Shown here: piece after piece, positions 1-8,496 of the stretch
How the letters are laid out: every line of letters starts with the position of its first letter
How positions within the stretch are numbered: position 1 is the first letter of the stretch
DNA from: Mariniphaga anaerophila
GTDB lineage: Bacteria > Bacteroidota > Bacteroidia > Bacteroidales > Prolixibacteraceae
DNA length: 64,000 nt
NCBI RefSeq assembly: GCF_900129025.1
Contig: NZ_FQUM01000003.1
Location: 434,001-498,000, forward strand
Direction of reading: 5' to 3'
Made by a program: the position numbers and the translations under genes
The notes under the pieces: generated by a model
What the model was told of the DNA's origin: nothing
Databases searched by the model: none
The model's input: only the letters and a program-made list of their open reading frames with translations

Positions 1-90
1 TACCTGAACGGAAGAAAAGCAAAAATTGACCAAAAAAATTATTTCATCAAACTGGGCAAAGCAGTAATAAAAAAGTACACAAATAATTAA
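1..90 (+). CDS. 3' end of an unidentified gene (29 C-terminal codons)
   Basis: An open frame runs from the window edge to a TAA at 88-90 and encodes 29 residues that are lysine-rich and end in KKYTNN. It lies 74 bases upstream of the aldolase-dehydrogenase gene on the same strand, so it is probably the upstream member of the same sugar-phosphate gene group. The fragment is too short to assign to a family. A carbohydrate kinase or isomerase would fit the context, but nothing in the residues shows this. Confidence 0.6.
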   Translation, partial: YLNGRKAKIDQKNYFIKLGKAVIKKYTNN

Positions 91-164
91 TTTTGAACAG
101 TAAAATAAATTCTGCATCTGCCGGAACATTCCGAATCAGTTGCAGAGAATACAAAAAAAGCAAA

Positions 165-2141
165 ATGAAACCCGAAATAAAAGAATTGATTGAAGTATCC
201 CGCTATTATGGCAAAAACAAAGAATATGTAATTGCAGGCGGCGGAAACACATCGTTTAAAAACGAAAAACATTTGTGGATAAAAGCCAGCGGCATCAATC
301 TGGGTAGTATTGGTGAAGACGGGTTTTGCGTACTCGACCGCGCCAAACTTAACGACATACCCAATCAACAGTTTTCTGCGAATCCGGTACAACGCGAAGA
401 AGAGGTAAAAAATGCATTACTGAACAGCCGGATAAATCCGGAATCCGGTTTGCGCCCGTCGGTTGAAACGTCGCTGCACAACCTGTTTAGCTACAAATAT
501 GTGGTACACACCCACTCCACGCTAATTAACGGATTGATGTGCAGCAACCAGGCAGAACAAAAAACAACCGAAATTTTCGGAGAGAAGGCACTATTCGTTC
601 CGTATTCAGACCCCGGTTATATTCTTTTCAAAATTATTGCGGAACAGATTGCCGCCTACCACCAAAAATTCGGGAACGACCCGAAAATTGTGCTGATTCA
701 GAACCACGGAATTTTTGTTGCTGCCAACACCACTGACGAAATAAAAGGCATTTACGCCGGCATAGAAACAAAGCTTAAAAACACGTTTGATTCATTTCCC
801 GAATCGGAAGAAAAACCGGTTTCAAAAGAAATGGCAGAGATTCTACCTGCCGTCAGAATGATGCTATCCGGAGAGAAATTAAAAGTAGCAACGGCTTTCA
901 ACAGTACGTGGATTTCCAACTTCATAACAGACAAAAAAACATTCAGCAAGTGGATTGCTCGTCCGTACAATCCCGACCAAATGGTGTATTGCCTATCAGA
1001 ATACCTGTTTATTGAAAACAAAGGGACAACCGAAAAAATTCTGTCAGAAGCCCGTGCACAAATTGCGGAATTTACAACTCGGCGCAAGGCCACGCCTAAA
1101 ATTATTTTCATACAAAACGAAGGCGTAATTGCGGCTGAAGATTCTGCAGTGTCAGTCGGGTACCTGAAAGATATGGTGAGCGACTTTTGCCAGATTGCCA
1201 CGCTTGCGGAAAACTTCGGGGGGCCGCATCCTTTAACCGCAGAGCAGGTTGCATTTATCGAAAACTGGGAGGTGGAAAACTACCGAAAAAAAGTTTCGCT
1301 CGGAGGAAAGGCGCAGGGACAACTGGAAAACAAAACAGTAATTGTTACCGGGGCAGCCCAGGGGTTTGGGGCAGGCATTGCAGAAATCTTGTTCAACCAA
1401 GGCGCTAACATTGTTGTTGCCGACCTCAACGCAGAAAAAGGAAAAGAATTTGCCGGCCAGCTTAATGACAAAGGCAGGAAAAACGAAGCGCATTTTATCG
1501 GTGTGAATGTTAGCGAGGCCACCTCGGTCGAAAATATGATTCAGCAGGCAGTCCTTCGGTTTGGCGGACTGGATGTAATGATTTCCAACGCCGGAATACT
1601 TCGCGCGGGCAGCCTGGACGAAATGGACGCTGCAACTTTTGAGCTGATGACTAAGGTAAATTACACCGGCTATTTCCTGTGTTCAAAATATGCCCAGAAA
1701 GTAATGAAGATACAACACAGGCACTGCCCCAATCATTTTATGGACATCATTCAAATCAATTCGAAATCGGGGCTAAAAGGCAGCAACAAGAATTTTGCGT
1801 ATGCAGGCGGAAAGTTCGGAGGAATTGGCCTCACCCAGTCGTTTGCACTGGAATTGATGCCGTTCAACATTAAAGTGAACTCCGTTTGCCCGGGTAATTT
1901 TTTCGACGGGCCACTGTGGAGCGACCCCGAAAAAGGGTTGTTTGTTCAATACCTGAAAGCCGGAAAAGTACCGGGAGCAAAAACCATTTCCGACGTAAAA
2001 TCGTTTTATGAAGCGCAGGTTCCGGCAGGCAGGGGATGCACGCCAAAAGATGTGGCTAAAGCAATCTTTTACGTCATCGACCAGCAATACGAAACCGGGC
2101 AGGCCATTCCGGTAACCGGTGGCCAGAACATGTTAAAATAG
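165..2141 (+). CDS. Bifunctional class II aldolase / short-chain dehydrogenase (RhaD-SrlD type fusion)
   Basis: The 658-residue product has two enzyme domains. Residues of about 1-230 form a class II aldolase/adducin domain with the zinc-ligand motif VHTHS and a later QNHG. Residues of about 410-658 form a classical SDR with the nucleotide motif TGAAQGFG, SNAG, and an active-site YAGGK. The SDR end (ETGQAIPVTGGQ) resembles sorbitol-6-phosphate dehydrogenases. The likely role is retro-aldol cleavage of a ketose 1-phosphate plus NAD(P)-linked oxidation of the sugar or aldehyde product. The ATG at 165 is preferred; an in-frame TTG at 93 abuts the previous stop and would add 24 low-complexity residues. 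A SorE-like dehydrogenase and a sugar-phosphatase-like gene follow. The substrate is unknown; L-rhamnulose-, sorbose- or fructose-type phosphates are options. Confidence 0.82.
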   Translation: MKPEIKELIEVSRYYGKNKEYVIAGGGNTSFKNEKHLWIKASGINLGSIGEDGFCVLDRAKLNDIPNQQFSANPVQREEEVKNALLNSRINPESGLRPSVETSLHNLFSYKYVVHTHSTLINGLMCSNQAEQKTTEIFGEKALFVPYSDPGYILFKIIAEQIAAYHQKFGNDPKIVLIQNHGIFVAANTTDEIKGIYAGIETKLKNTFDSFPESEEKPVSKEMAEILPAVRMMLSGEKLKVATAFNSTWISNFITDKKTFSKWIARPYNPDQMVYCLSEYLFIENKGTTEKILSEARAQIAEFTTRRKATPKIIFIQNEGVIAAEDSAVSVGYLKDMVSDFCQIATLAENFGGPHPLTAEQVAFIENWEVENYRKKVSLGGKAQGQLENKTVIVTGAAQGFGAGIAEILFNQGANIVVADLNAEKGKEFAGQLNDKGRKNEAHFIGVNVSEATSVENMIQQAVLRFGGLDVMISNAGILRAGSLDEMDAATFELMTKVNYTGYFLCSKYAQKVMKIQHRHCPNHFMDIIQINSKSGLKGSNKNFAYAGGKFGGIGLTQSFALELMPFNIKVNSVCPGNFFDGPLWSDPEKGLFVQYLKAGKVPGAKTISDVKSFYEAQVPAGRGCTPKDVAKAIFYVIDQQYETGQAIPVTGGQNMLK

Positions 2142-2174
2142 TAGTAATTCTTTAACTGACGACTCAATTTAAAA

Positions 2175-3446
2175 ATGAAAACAAAAGCAATCAGACTATA
2201 CGGAAAAGAAGATTTAAGGCTGGAAGAATTTGAGCTTCCAAAAATAAAAGAGGATGAAATTTTGGCGAAAGTGGTATCCGACAGCATTTGCATGTCGAGC
2301 TACAAAGCGGCCAAACAGGGCCCCGACCATAAACGAATTCCCGACAACGTAAACGAAAATCCAGTTATTATCGGACACGAATTCGCCGGAGAAATCATAG
2401 AAGTGGGCGCCAAATGGCAGCACAAGTTCAAACCCGGTCAAAAATATTCCATCCAGCCGGCTATTTATTACGAAGACGGGCCGCTGGGCGTACTCAGTGC
2501 TCCCGGTTACTCGTACCAAAATATCGGCGGAGATGCAACTTACGTTATCATTCCAAACGATGTACTGGTGCAAGATTGTCTGCTTACCTACAACGGGCCG
2601 GGATTTTACCCGGCATCGCTGGCTGAGCCGCTAAGTTGCGTTATTGGCGCCATGCACGCCAACTACCACACCAAACCGGGTTCGTATGCTCACCAAATGG
2701 AAATCGTGGACGGCGGGAAAATGGCTATTCTTGCGGGAGTCGGGCCGATGGGACTGGCGGCCATCAACTACGTTGTAAACCGAAAAGACAGGAAACCTTC
2801 GCTACTGGTAATTACAGACATTGACCAGACCCGACTTGACCGTGCGGCAGAAATATTCCCGGAAAAATGGGCGCAGGAAAAAGGAATTGAACTGATTTAT
2901 ATCAATACAGGAAACATTGAAAACCCGGTTGAAAAGCTCAAGGAAATTTCGGGCGGCGGATACAACGATGTTTTTGTATTTGCTCCGGTGGCACCGGTTG
3001 TGGAACAGGCTGATGCAATTTTGGCGCACGATGGTTGCCTGAACTTTTTTGCAGGCCCCTCCAATCCCGAATTTTCGGCAAAACTGAATTTCTACAACGT
3101 TCATTACGCCTACACACACATTGCCGGAACTTCGGGCGGGAATAACGACGACATGGTGGAAGCGCTGGCCTGCATGAGCCAGGGACTCGATCCGGCGGGT
3201 TTAATCACGCACATCGGGGGACTAAATACGGTTGCAGAAACAACGCTGAACCTGCCCAGTATTCCCGGCGGAAAAAAACTAATATACACGCACAAAAACC
3301 TTCCGCTGGTTGCAATTTCCGATTTTGAAGAACGAGGGAAAACCGAACCGTTTTATGCCGAACTGGCAAAGCTGGTGGCCCGGACTAAAGGGTTGTGGAA
3401 CGTTGACGCCGAAAAATACTTGCTGGAACACGCACCTGAAATTTAA
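2175..3446 (+). CDS. Zinc-dependent medium-chain dehydrogenase, SorE (L-sorbose-1-phosphate reductase) type
   Basis: This 423-residue cytosolic MDR-family enzyme has a GroES-like N-terminal half with a possible zinc ligand C39 and the IIGHEFAGE motif (H68, E69). A Rossmann half begins with AGVGPMGLAA. The usual catalytic Cys-Gly-Ser/Thr-Asp context is replaced by CMSSYKAAKQGP, which is the pattern I associate with the SorE branch rather than with alcohol or threonine dehydrogenases. It probably interconverts a ketose phosphate and a polyol phosphate with NAD(P). It begins 33 bases after the aldolase-dehydrogenase gene, which points to one transcript and one sugar-phosphate pathway. Confidence is high for the fold and moderate for the substrate class. 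Confidence 0.78.
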   Translation: MKTKAIRLYGKEDLRLEEFELPKIKEDEILAKVVSDSICMSSYKAAKQGPDHKRIPDNVNENPVIIGHEFAGEIIEVGAKWQHKFKPGQKYSIQPAIYYEDGPLGVLSAPGYSYQNIGGDATYVIIPNDVLVQDCLLTYNGPGFYPASLAEPLSCVIGAMHANYHTKPGSYAHQMEIVDGGKMAILAGVGPMGLAAINYVVNRKDRKPSLLVITDIDQTRLDRAAEIFPEKWAQEKGIELIYINTGNIENPVEKLKEISGGGYNDVFVFAPVAPVVEQADAILAHDGCLNFFAGPSNPEFSAKLNFYNVHYAYTHIAGTSGGNNDDMVEALACMSQGLDPAGLITHIGGLNTVAETTLNLPSIPGGKKLIYTHKNLPLVAISDFEERGKTEPFYAELAKLVARTKGLWNVDAEKYLLEHAPEI

Positions 3447-3459
3447 ACTACCTGAAAAT

Positions 3460-4239
3460 ATGTCCGCACTTTCAACTGATTTAAATATTGCACTACAAGC
3501 AGCCCGGGCAGGAGCTGAAGTAATCCGGGAGAAATTCGGAAATTCATCCAATGCCAGGGTAAAAGGAGAAGCCCAGGGATTAGTTACCGATACTGATTTT
3601 GCAGCAGAAACAGCCATTTTCAGTGTTTTGAAAAACAACTCTGCCTACAATATTTTAAGTGAAGAAAGTGGATTACTTCGGCAGGAGCCGGGCAAAAAAT
3701 GGGTGGTCGATCCGCTGGACGGGACTTCCAATTTTGCCCGGGGAATTCCGCTTTTTGCTGTTTCCATCGGACTGATGGAGGGGAATGACTTTCTCCTCGG
3801 GGTGATTATCGATCCCATCTCACAAAAAGAATACACTGCCGAAAAAGGAGGAGGCGCTTTTTGCAACGGAAAACAAATAGTGCTTCCACCGTTGCGCGAG
3901 GATTTCACCCCGTGTGTTTTTCTGAACCATGGATACGGGCACGAAGACAGAAATAACTTTAAAAAAGTTGCAGAAAAACTGGCGGTTAATTTTGATACGC
4001 TGAAGTTCGGAACCACTGCGGTTGAACTTTGTTTTTTGGCAGCCGGTTCGGTTGACGGGTTTATCTGTTCGGGCGATTCGCTCTGGGATTTTGCTGCCGG
4101 CGCAGTAATTGCCACCGAGGCCGGATGCGTGTTTTCCGACTGGCAGGGAAACCCGTGGAACAACCAAAGCGACAAGCTTTTGTTTTCTCGCCGCGAGATT
4201 CACGAGTCTCTGGTAAAACAGCTAGAAAAGATTGGTTAG
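3460..4239 (+). CDS. Inositol monophosphatase family sugar-phosphate phosphatase
   Basis: The 259-residue product carries the metal-binding signatures of the IMPase/FBPase/CysQ superfamily: the SEESG acidic pair (E68/E69), WVVDPLDGTSNF (D84, D87) and the C-terminal WDFAAGAVIATEAG. It should hydrolyse a phosphomonoester with Mg2+ and Li+-sensitive chemistry. The ATG at 3460 lies 13 bases after the upstream stop. A longer reading from 3310 would overlap the dehydrogenase gene by over 130 bases and adds an unrelated N-terminus, so it is rejected. Because it closes the aldolase/dehydrogenase operon, it may dephosphorylate the pathway's sugar phosphate, though inositol phosphate, histidinol phosphate or PAP cannot be excluded. 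Confidence 0.83.
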   Translation: MSALSTDLNIALQAARAGAEVIREKFGNSSNARVKGEAQGLVTDTDFAAETAIFSVLKNNSAYNILSEESGLLRQEPGKKWVVDPLDGTSNFARGIPLFAVSIGLMEGNDFLLGVIIDPISQKEYTAEKGGGAFCNGKQIVLPPLREDFTPCVFLNHGYGHEDRNNFKKVAEKLAVNFDTLKFGTTAVELCFLAAGSVDGFICSGDSLWDFAAGAVIATEAGCVFSDWQGNPWNNQSDKLLFSRREIHESLVKQLEKIG

Positions 4240-4268
4240 GAAACCGGAAAGTATTCCCGGCAAATAAA

Positions 4269-4970
4269 TTACTTGTACAAATACTTTAACGAATCCATCA
4301 GGTTACATAATTCGGCAAAAGGCTTGTCGTTGTGGTTTTGGTAAACATTACTATGAAATTCATCAATTTCTTCGAGAATCTGCATCGCCTTTTTCCATTT
4401 GTTTTGATTGACGGCAGTTAAAAACATTTTATTCTCTTCATCCATTCTTTTGTTTGCCAGCGCTAAAATCTCGTGCCCTTTTTGGGTGAGCACCAGCAAT
4501 TTTGCACGCTTGTCGGAGTCGTCAGGAATCTCGTCCAGCAGCCCGTTATTATTTAGTCTTCTTATCGTATCCATCCCCGTAGTGTATTCCAAATGGTAAG
4601 TATTTATCAGGTCGGTCTTTTTTGCCTTTTCCATCAAATTAATGGTCTGAAGAAATAAAAATTCGAGCCGGGTATTTATCACTAAATCTTTGAGGGCTTT
4701 TCGCGAATAAAACTCATGATAGCGGGCAAGACGGGAAACAGATTCGAGGAAACGGGTTTTCTCTTCAAACTTTTTTATTACCGGAATTTCATCAGCAAAC
4801 GCATCGTAGTTCTTTTCCGGAGCAACTCTTTTATTCAATTCCGGCTCTTTATCGAGCTTATTGGTTATCCACCTCGCAAACGACAATAAATCAAGATGTT
4901 TTTCATTTTGCTCATAATCTTCGTACAAATCAATAACCTGCTTTAGTATCGCATACTTATTTCTTCCCAT
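4269..4970 (-). CDS. MarR-type winged-helix transcriptional regulator
   Basis: The 233-residue protein has a MarR-like winged-helix core at about residues 110-195, with a helix-turn-helix around TGMDTIRRLNNNGLL and the wing DDSDKRAKLLVLTQKG typical of the family. It carries a longer helical N-terminus than ordinary MarR proteins. The ATG at 4970 (MGRNKY) is chosen; an in-frame ATG at 5021 exists but lies inside a palindromic operator and adds a poorly conserved leader. The gene faces the Rnk-like gene at 5063, and two ATCGnATACGAT palindromes lie between them, so autorepression plus control of the neighbour is the natural reading. The ligand is unknown. It converges with the IMPase gene with a 29-base gap. 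Confidence 0.75.
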   Translation of the reverse strand: MGRNKYAILKQVIDLYEDYEQNEKHLDLLSFARWITNKLDKEPELNKRVAPEKNYDAFADEIPVIKKFEEKTRFLESVSRLARYHEFYSRKALKDLVINTRLEFLFLQTINLMEKAKKTDLINTYHLEYTTGMDTIRRLNNNGLLDEIPDDSDKRAKLLVLTQKGHEILALANKRMDEENKMFLTAVNQNKWKKAMQILEEIDEFHSNVYQNHNDKPFAELCNLMDSLKYLYK

Positions 4971-5014
4971 CAAATCATTTTTTTGTAAAAATATAAAAGT
5001 TTTATTATAATTGT

Positions 5015-5026
5015 ATCGCATACGAT
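5015..5026. promoter_or_regulatory. Palindromic operator 1 (one mismatch)
   Basis: The 12-base site ATCGCATACGAT matches the perfect palindrome found 20 bases away at all but one position, and it has symmetric T/A flanks. It lies in the divergent region between the MarR-type gene and the Rnk-like gene. Its centre is 20 bases from operator 2, about two helical turns, as expected for two dimers binding the same DNA face. Confidence 0.7.
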
Positions 5027-5034
5027 ATATTTAC

Positions 5035-5046
5035 ATCGTATACGAT
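5035..5046. promoter_or_regulatory. Palindromic operator 2 (perfect)
   Basis: ATCGTATACGAT is a perfect 12-base palindrome 17 bases upstream of the Rnk-like start codon. Between the two operators lies TATATTTA (5026-5033), a near match to the Bacteroidota -7 element TAnnTTTG for the plus-strand gene, so a bound repressor would cover that promoter. Confidence 0.72.
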
Positions 5047-5062
5047 TTAAAACAAATTAATC

Positions 5063-5461
5063 ATGAAACAGAACATAAATATTACTGAGCAAGACTATAT
5101 AAGTTTATGCGAGCTACTAAAAACGGAGAAAGTAAGCCACACAACAGAAAAAGGGAATCTCGACTATTTGGGCGGGGAAATTAAACGCGCCAAAAGAGTA
5201 AAAGGCAAAAGAATAAAAACAGATTTTGTAAGAATGAATTCGTTTGCAGAAGTGGTGGATTTGGACACCAACAGAGAAATGAAGGTGAGGCTTGTTTTCC
5301 CAAAAGACGCTGATTTCAAAACAGGTAAAATTTCTGTTCTGTCGATGTTTGGCAGTGCTTTACTGGGCTATAAAGTCGGAAGCACCATAACGTTTAACGC
5401 TCCGCGCGGCGTAAAAAAAATCAAAATCAAAAATATTATCTATACAGAGGAAGAGCACTAA
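5063..5461 (+). CDS. Rnk/GreA-type C-terminal domain protein
   Basis: The 132-residue protein matches the GreA/GreB C-terminal (FKBP-like) domain as found in Rnk, the nucleoside diphosphate kinase regulator. The key stretches are VRLVFPKDADFKTGKIS, then FGSALLGYKVGSTI and a final KIKNIIY strand. It lacks the long coiled-coil finger of full GreA and has only a short N-terminal helical arm, so transcript cleavage activity is not expected. Rnk-type proteins bind RNA polymerase near the secondary channel. It is probably controlled by the divergent MarR-type regulator through the paired palindromes upstream. A small basic protein gene follows after 25 bases. Confidence 0.8.
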   Translation: MKQNINITEQDYISLCELLKTEKVSHTTEKGNLDYLGGEIKRAKRVKGKRIKTDFVRMNSFAEVVDLDTNREMKVRLVFPKDADFKTGKISVLSMFGSALLGYKVGSTITFNAPRGVKKIKIKNIIYTEEEH

Positions 5462-5486
5462 CAACTCATATAAAAAATAAATCATC

Positions 5487-5603
5487 ATGGCTAAAAAGAA
5501 TGTCGGGTTAAAAGCACCCAAAAAAAGCTTGAAAGAACGACAACAGGAAAAAAAGCTAAAAAAACAGGAGGAAAAAGTTAAAAAGAGAAAAGGCAGAATT
5601 TAG
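5487..5603 (+). CDS. Small highly basic protein, 38 residues
   Basis: An ATG at 5487 opens a 38-codon frame ending in TAG at 5601-5603. The product is almost entirely lysine, arginine, glutamate and glutamine after MAKKNVGLKAPKK, and would be a single charged helix (KERQQEKKLKKQEEK). It starts 25 bases after the Rnk-like gene and is followed by a terminator at 5686-5720, so it sits in a defined transcription unit. I do not recognise a family. Its charge suggests binding to nucleic acid or ribosomes, which is only inference. It could also be a chance frame, but position and start context favour a real gene. Confidence 0.55.
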   Translation: MAKKNVGLKAPKKSLKERQQEKKLKKQEEKVKKRKGRI

Positions 5604-5685
5604 TGCTTCTGCAAGTTTTTTAATTATTGCTAAATTTCAACATCAAGAACAAGTATTCCAGGAACCAATTCTATTTGATTTTCAG

Positions 5686-5720
5686 GAAACCGGACCAAAA
5701 ATCCGGTTTCTTTATTTTTG
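5686..5720 (+). terminator. Rho-independent terminator after the Rnk-like/38-aa unit
   Basis: A perfect 9-bp stem GAAACCGGA / TCCGGTTTC with a 7-base loop is followed by TTTATTTTT. It ends the plus-strand unit just before the convergent efflux operon. Confidence 0.85.
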
Positions 5721-5736
5721 ATAATTAGGCAACTAC

Positions 5737-6984
5737 CTAGCTGTTCAGAAAATCAATGGATTCTCCCCCTTCAGGCGGGTTCATCAAAATTTTATCGCCA
5801 CTTTCAAGGCCTGTTTCAATAACAACCTCTTCTTCATTTTCCAGCCCGGGGGTAACCTTTTTTTTCCAGATTTTTCCTGACTTATTTAGAAAAACGTAAG
5901 TACTTCCATTGTCTGTAAAAAGACAACTGCGTGGAATTTTTATCACGTCAGTTAACCGCGCCAGAACAATTTTATTGTTAGACGTCATTGCCGGCTTAAT
6001 TTTTTTGCCTTCCACTTTCAGGTCAATCATCACTTTAAAAACCTTCATATCAAACCCTGACAATTCCTGTCCTACGTTGGCAATGTTTGAAACCACGCCT
6101 TTAAAATCGTCACCCGGAAGCGCATCAATAGTAATTCTGACACTGTCGCCCAGAGCAATTTTAGTTATGTCAATTTCAGGAATATAAGCTTCAGACACGG
6201 GTTCCGACAAATCAGGCAAAGTGGCAATGGTTGGCATCCAGATGCTGATGTCGTCGCCAACGCGCAGCTTTCTGCCGTTCCAGAGTTTGGCATACATAAC
6301 CAGCCCGTCTTTGGGGGCAGTTACCCGGGCTGCCATCATAGCCGCTTTCAGCAGCGAATCTCTGTTGCTGTGGAAATCGAAACGGTCTTCAATCCGCTTG
6401 GTTTTCATTTTCAGATCCAGCTGTCTCAGTTGATAATCTCGCTGTTTCTTTTTCATTTGCCGAACGGTTTGGTCATACTCCATCTGCTTTTTGCGCTGAT
6501 AAGCCGGCGATTCGTACTGAGACTGTTCCAACTCCAACTCTTTATATTCCAAATCGTATTTGAACTCACCCAGTTCTTCCCGCAATTTCGTCAGTTGTAT
6601 CGAAGAGTCGATTCTTGCATCGTTCAGTTCGGCCCGCTGTTTATCCAAATCCTGCTGGTTATTCTGCATTTCCTGAGTAATTTGAGCAGCATCAAGCGTG
6701 GCAACCCAATCGCCTGCTTTTACGGATGTACCCTCTTCCACCATGTCTTTAATCTTCATCTGATAAATGCGCAAGTCCCTGCGTTTCAGTTCGTCGGGCA
6801 AACTAATTACTACGGCATTTTTACCCTGAATTTCGCCTTTCACTTCAAGAACAAGTTCAAACAGTCCGTTTTTTACCGTGTACTGTTTTCCCCCTTCTCC
6901 CGATGTAAGAAAAAAAGTTAACGCTGTAACAACTACAGCGGCCGCAGCAATTATTATTAGATATTGTTTTCGTTTGAGCTTCAT
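5737..6984 (-). CDS. Periplasmic adaptor (membrane fusion protein), second copy in the operon
   Basis: The 415-residue protein has an N-terminal membrane anchor (residues about 8-26), a barrel-sandwich/lipoyl half-motif around VEEGTSVKAGDWVATLD, a long coiled-coil hairpin (about 105-205), the returning half-motif APKDGLVMYAK, and beta-barrel and membrane-proximal domains with IPEIDITKIALGDSV. It would bridge an inner-membrane transporter to a TolC channel. It is clearly paralogous to the adaptor at 9837-11219: both share an RDxRIY segment, YESPA, and PTIATLPDLS or PVIATLPDLS. It is the last gene of a four-gene operon, 9 bases after the TolC gene. Why one pump would need two adaptors is not evident; they may form a mixed ring or serve different permeases. 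Confidence 0.85.
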   Translation of the reverse strand: MKLKRKQYLIIIAAAAVVVTALTFFLTSGEGGKQYTVKNGLFELVLEVKGEIQGKNAVVISLPDELKRRDLRIYQMKIKDMVEEGTSVKAGDWVATLDAAQITQEMQNNQQDLDKQRAELNDARIDSSIQLTKLREELGEFKYDLEYKELELEQSQYESPAYQRKKQMEYDQTVRQMKKKQRDYQLRQLDLKMKTKRIEDRFDFHSNRDSLLKAAMMAARVTAPKDGLVMYAKLWNGRKLRVGDDISIWMPTIATLPDLSEPVSEAYIPEIDITKIALGDSVRITIDALPGDDFKGVVSNIANVGQELSGFDMKVFKVMIDLKVEGKKIKPAMTSNNKIVLARLTDVIKIPRSCLFTDNGSTYVFLNKSGKIWKKKVTPGLENEEEVVIETGLESGDKILMNPPEGGESIDFLNS

Positions 6985-6993
6985 TCCGTACGT

Positions 6994-8478
6994 TTAATAG
7001 TTGTTGACAATCTCATCGAAGTCTTCTGAAAGGGTAACCTTCTTCTCAAAATCAAAAAGAGTAAGCCTGCGAATAGTATAGTAGTAATTCCAGTATGAGC
7101 GGAGTGCTCGAATATATGCCCGGCGGGCCTGCTCCTGATCGTTTCGTGCGAGGTTCAACTTTGTAACATCCACTTTACCTATAAGAAACCGCTGTTGAGT
7201 AACGTCGTATCCCATTTGTGCAATGGTATCGGCTTTCGCTGTGTTTTGCACCTGTTTTCCCTGAAGATTAAACTCCATCACATTCATAATCACATTCTGC
7301 TCAAAATCCATTTTTTCCTGATTTACGCTAATGCGCACCACCTCGCGGGTTGATTTCGCCATGGCCAGTTTCCCTTTTCTGCGCCCCCAATCAAGTATGG
7401 GAACATCAATTCCGACCCGAAACTGTTGCTGGTCAAGCGGATCCCTATACACTTCATTAAACCCTTTTGCATTTTGATTTAACCCGTAAAGCGCAAACAA
7501 ATCACCGGTTATGCCATTTTCGCTTTTTGCCTGATTTACTTTTCTGTCCTCTTCAATCAACCGCTGCTGCTGGTCAATCATTTCGGGGTTATTTGCCAGC
7601 GCCAAATCGACTGCTTCTGCCGCAGAAATCTGCAAGTCAGGCAATTCATCAGGAACAATACATTCGATTTTCGTATTCTTATCAAACCCCAAAAAAGAAT
7701 TCAGTTCAGCCAAAGCCCGTTCAAGCCCCAGATTCGACTGCGTAAGTGCCAAATTTGCATTCATAAAACTGAGTTCCAGGTTAAGTAATTCATCCTGGGT
7801 TACGGTGCCCACCTGGTAGCGTCCCTGCCCTATTTTAAAAAGCGTGTCGGCATTTGCCAAATTGGTTTCAGAAATATTTACCTCAATCTGGGCATCAACC
7901 AAATCAAAAAACAACCTGCCGGCTTTTATAGCCAGTTCTTCCTTCGACTGAATGTAGTTTTTCTTCGCCTTCTCATACTTTAGCGGTTCAATCTTGGCAG
8001 TCCATTTCAACTTATTATAGCCGCTAAGCGGTTGAATATATCCCACACTGAAAGGAGTAGATGACCAGGACGAAACTTCATCGTCGCCCAACTTTCGCAA
8101 GAGGCCCAGGTCTGACCGGGCAAAAATCTGCCCGCCGGTAAAACCTACGCTTTGACTTAAAGAGAGCGATAACTCGGAACTTAAATCTTCGCGCAATTTA
8201 AATTCGTCGCGATTCTCGTCGTAATTATACACCTTTTGCATGGCACGGCTATAATCCAGCGGCGTCGCCTGCAGCGACAAACTGGGGAGCCGGTCGGCCT
8301 TAAAGTACCGAAATTCCCAGTAACTGGCCAGGTACATGTTTTCATTTCTGAATGCGTCGAGAGACTGCTCTGATGCAGCATCTATCACATTTTGCAAGGT
8401 GAAGTATTTCTTTTCCTGAGCGAAAACCACCGGGGTAAACAAACTATAAATTATTAAAGCAGTGATTAGCTGTTTCAT
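6994..8478 (-). CDS. TolC-family outer membrane efflux protein
   Basis: The 494-residue protein begins with a signal peptide (about 20 residues, cleavage near VVFAQ) and contains two repeats of the outer membrane efflux protein fold: long helices around GQGRYQVGTVTQDELLNLELS and QQRFLIGKVDVTKLNLARNDQ, separated by strand regions. The phrase RVGIDVPILDWGRRKGKLAMAK is typical of the second repeat. It should form the trimeric outer-membrane channel for the adaptors and permease encoded on either side. The gene sits 18 bases after the permease gene and 9 before the second adaptor, so they are surely co-transcribed. The exported substrate is unknown. Confidence 0.9.
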   Translation of the reverse strand: MKQLITALIIYSLFTPVVFAQEKKYFTLQNVIDAASEQSLDAFRNENMYLASYWEFRYFKADRLPSLSLQATPLDYSRAMQKVYNYDENRDEFKLREDLSSELSLSLSQSVGFTGGQIFARSDLGLLRKLGDDEVSSWSSTPFSVGYIQPLSGYNKLKWTAKIEPLKYEKAKKNYIQSKEELAIKAGRLFFDLVDAQIEVNISETNLANADTLFKIGQGRYQVGTVTQDELLNLELSFMNANLALTQSNLGLERALAELNSFLGFDKNTKIECIVPDELPDLQISAAEAVDLALANNPEMIDQQQRLIEEDRKVNQAKSENGITGDLFALYGLNQNAKGFNEVYRDPLDQQQFRVGIDVPILDWGRRKGKLAMAKSTREVVRISVNQEKMDFEQNVIMNVMEFNLQGKQVQNTAKADTIAQMGYDVTQQRFLIGKVDVTKLNLARNDQEQARRAYIRALRSYWNYYYTIRRLTLFDFEKKVTLSEDFDEIVNNY

Positions 8479-8496
8479 TTTTTTATTGAGGTTAAA

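Noticed and set aside
93-164. TTG at 93 as the start of the aldolase-dehydrogenase gene
   Set aside because: It abuts the previous stop, adds 24 residues of low quality, and a good ATG exists at 165.
3310-3459. Extended N-terminus of the IMPase-like gene
   Set aside because: It would overlap the SorE-like gene out of frame by over 130 bases and the added residues do not match the family.
4971-5021. ATG at 5021 as the MarR-type start
   Set aside because: It lies inside a palindromic operator; the start at 4970 gives a family-like N-terminus. Not fully excluded.
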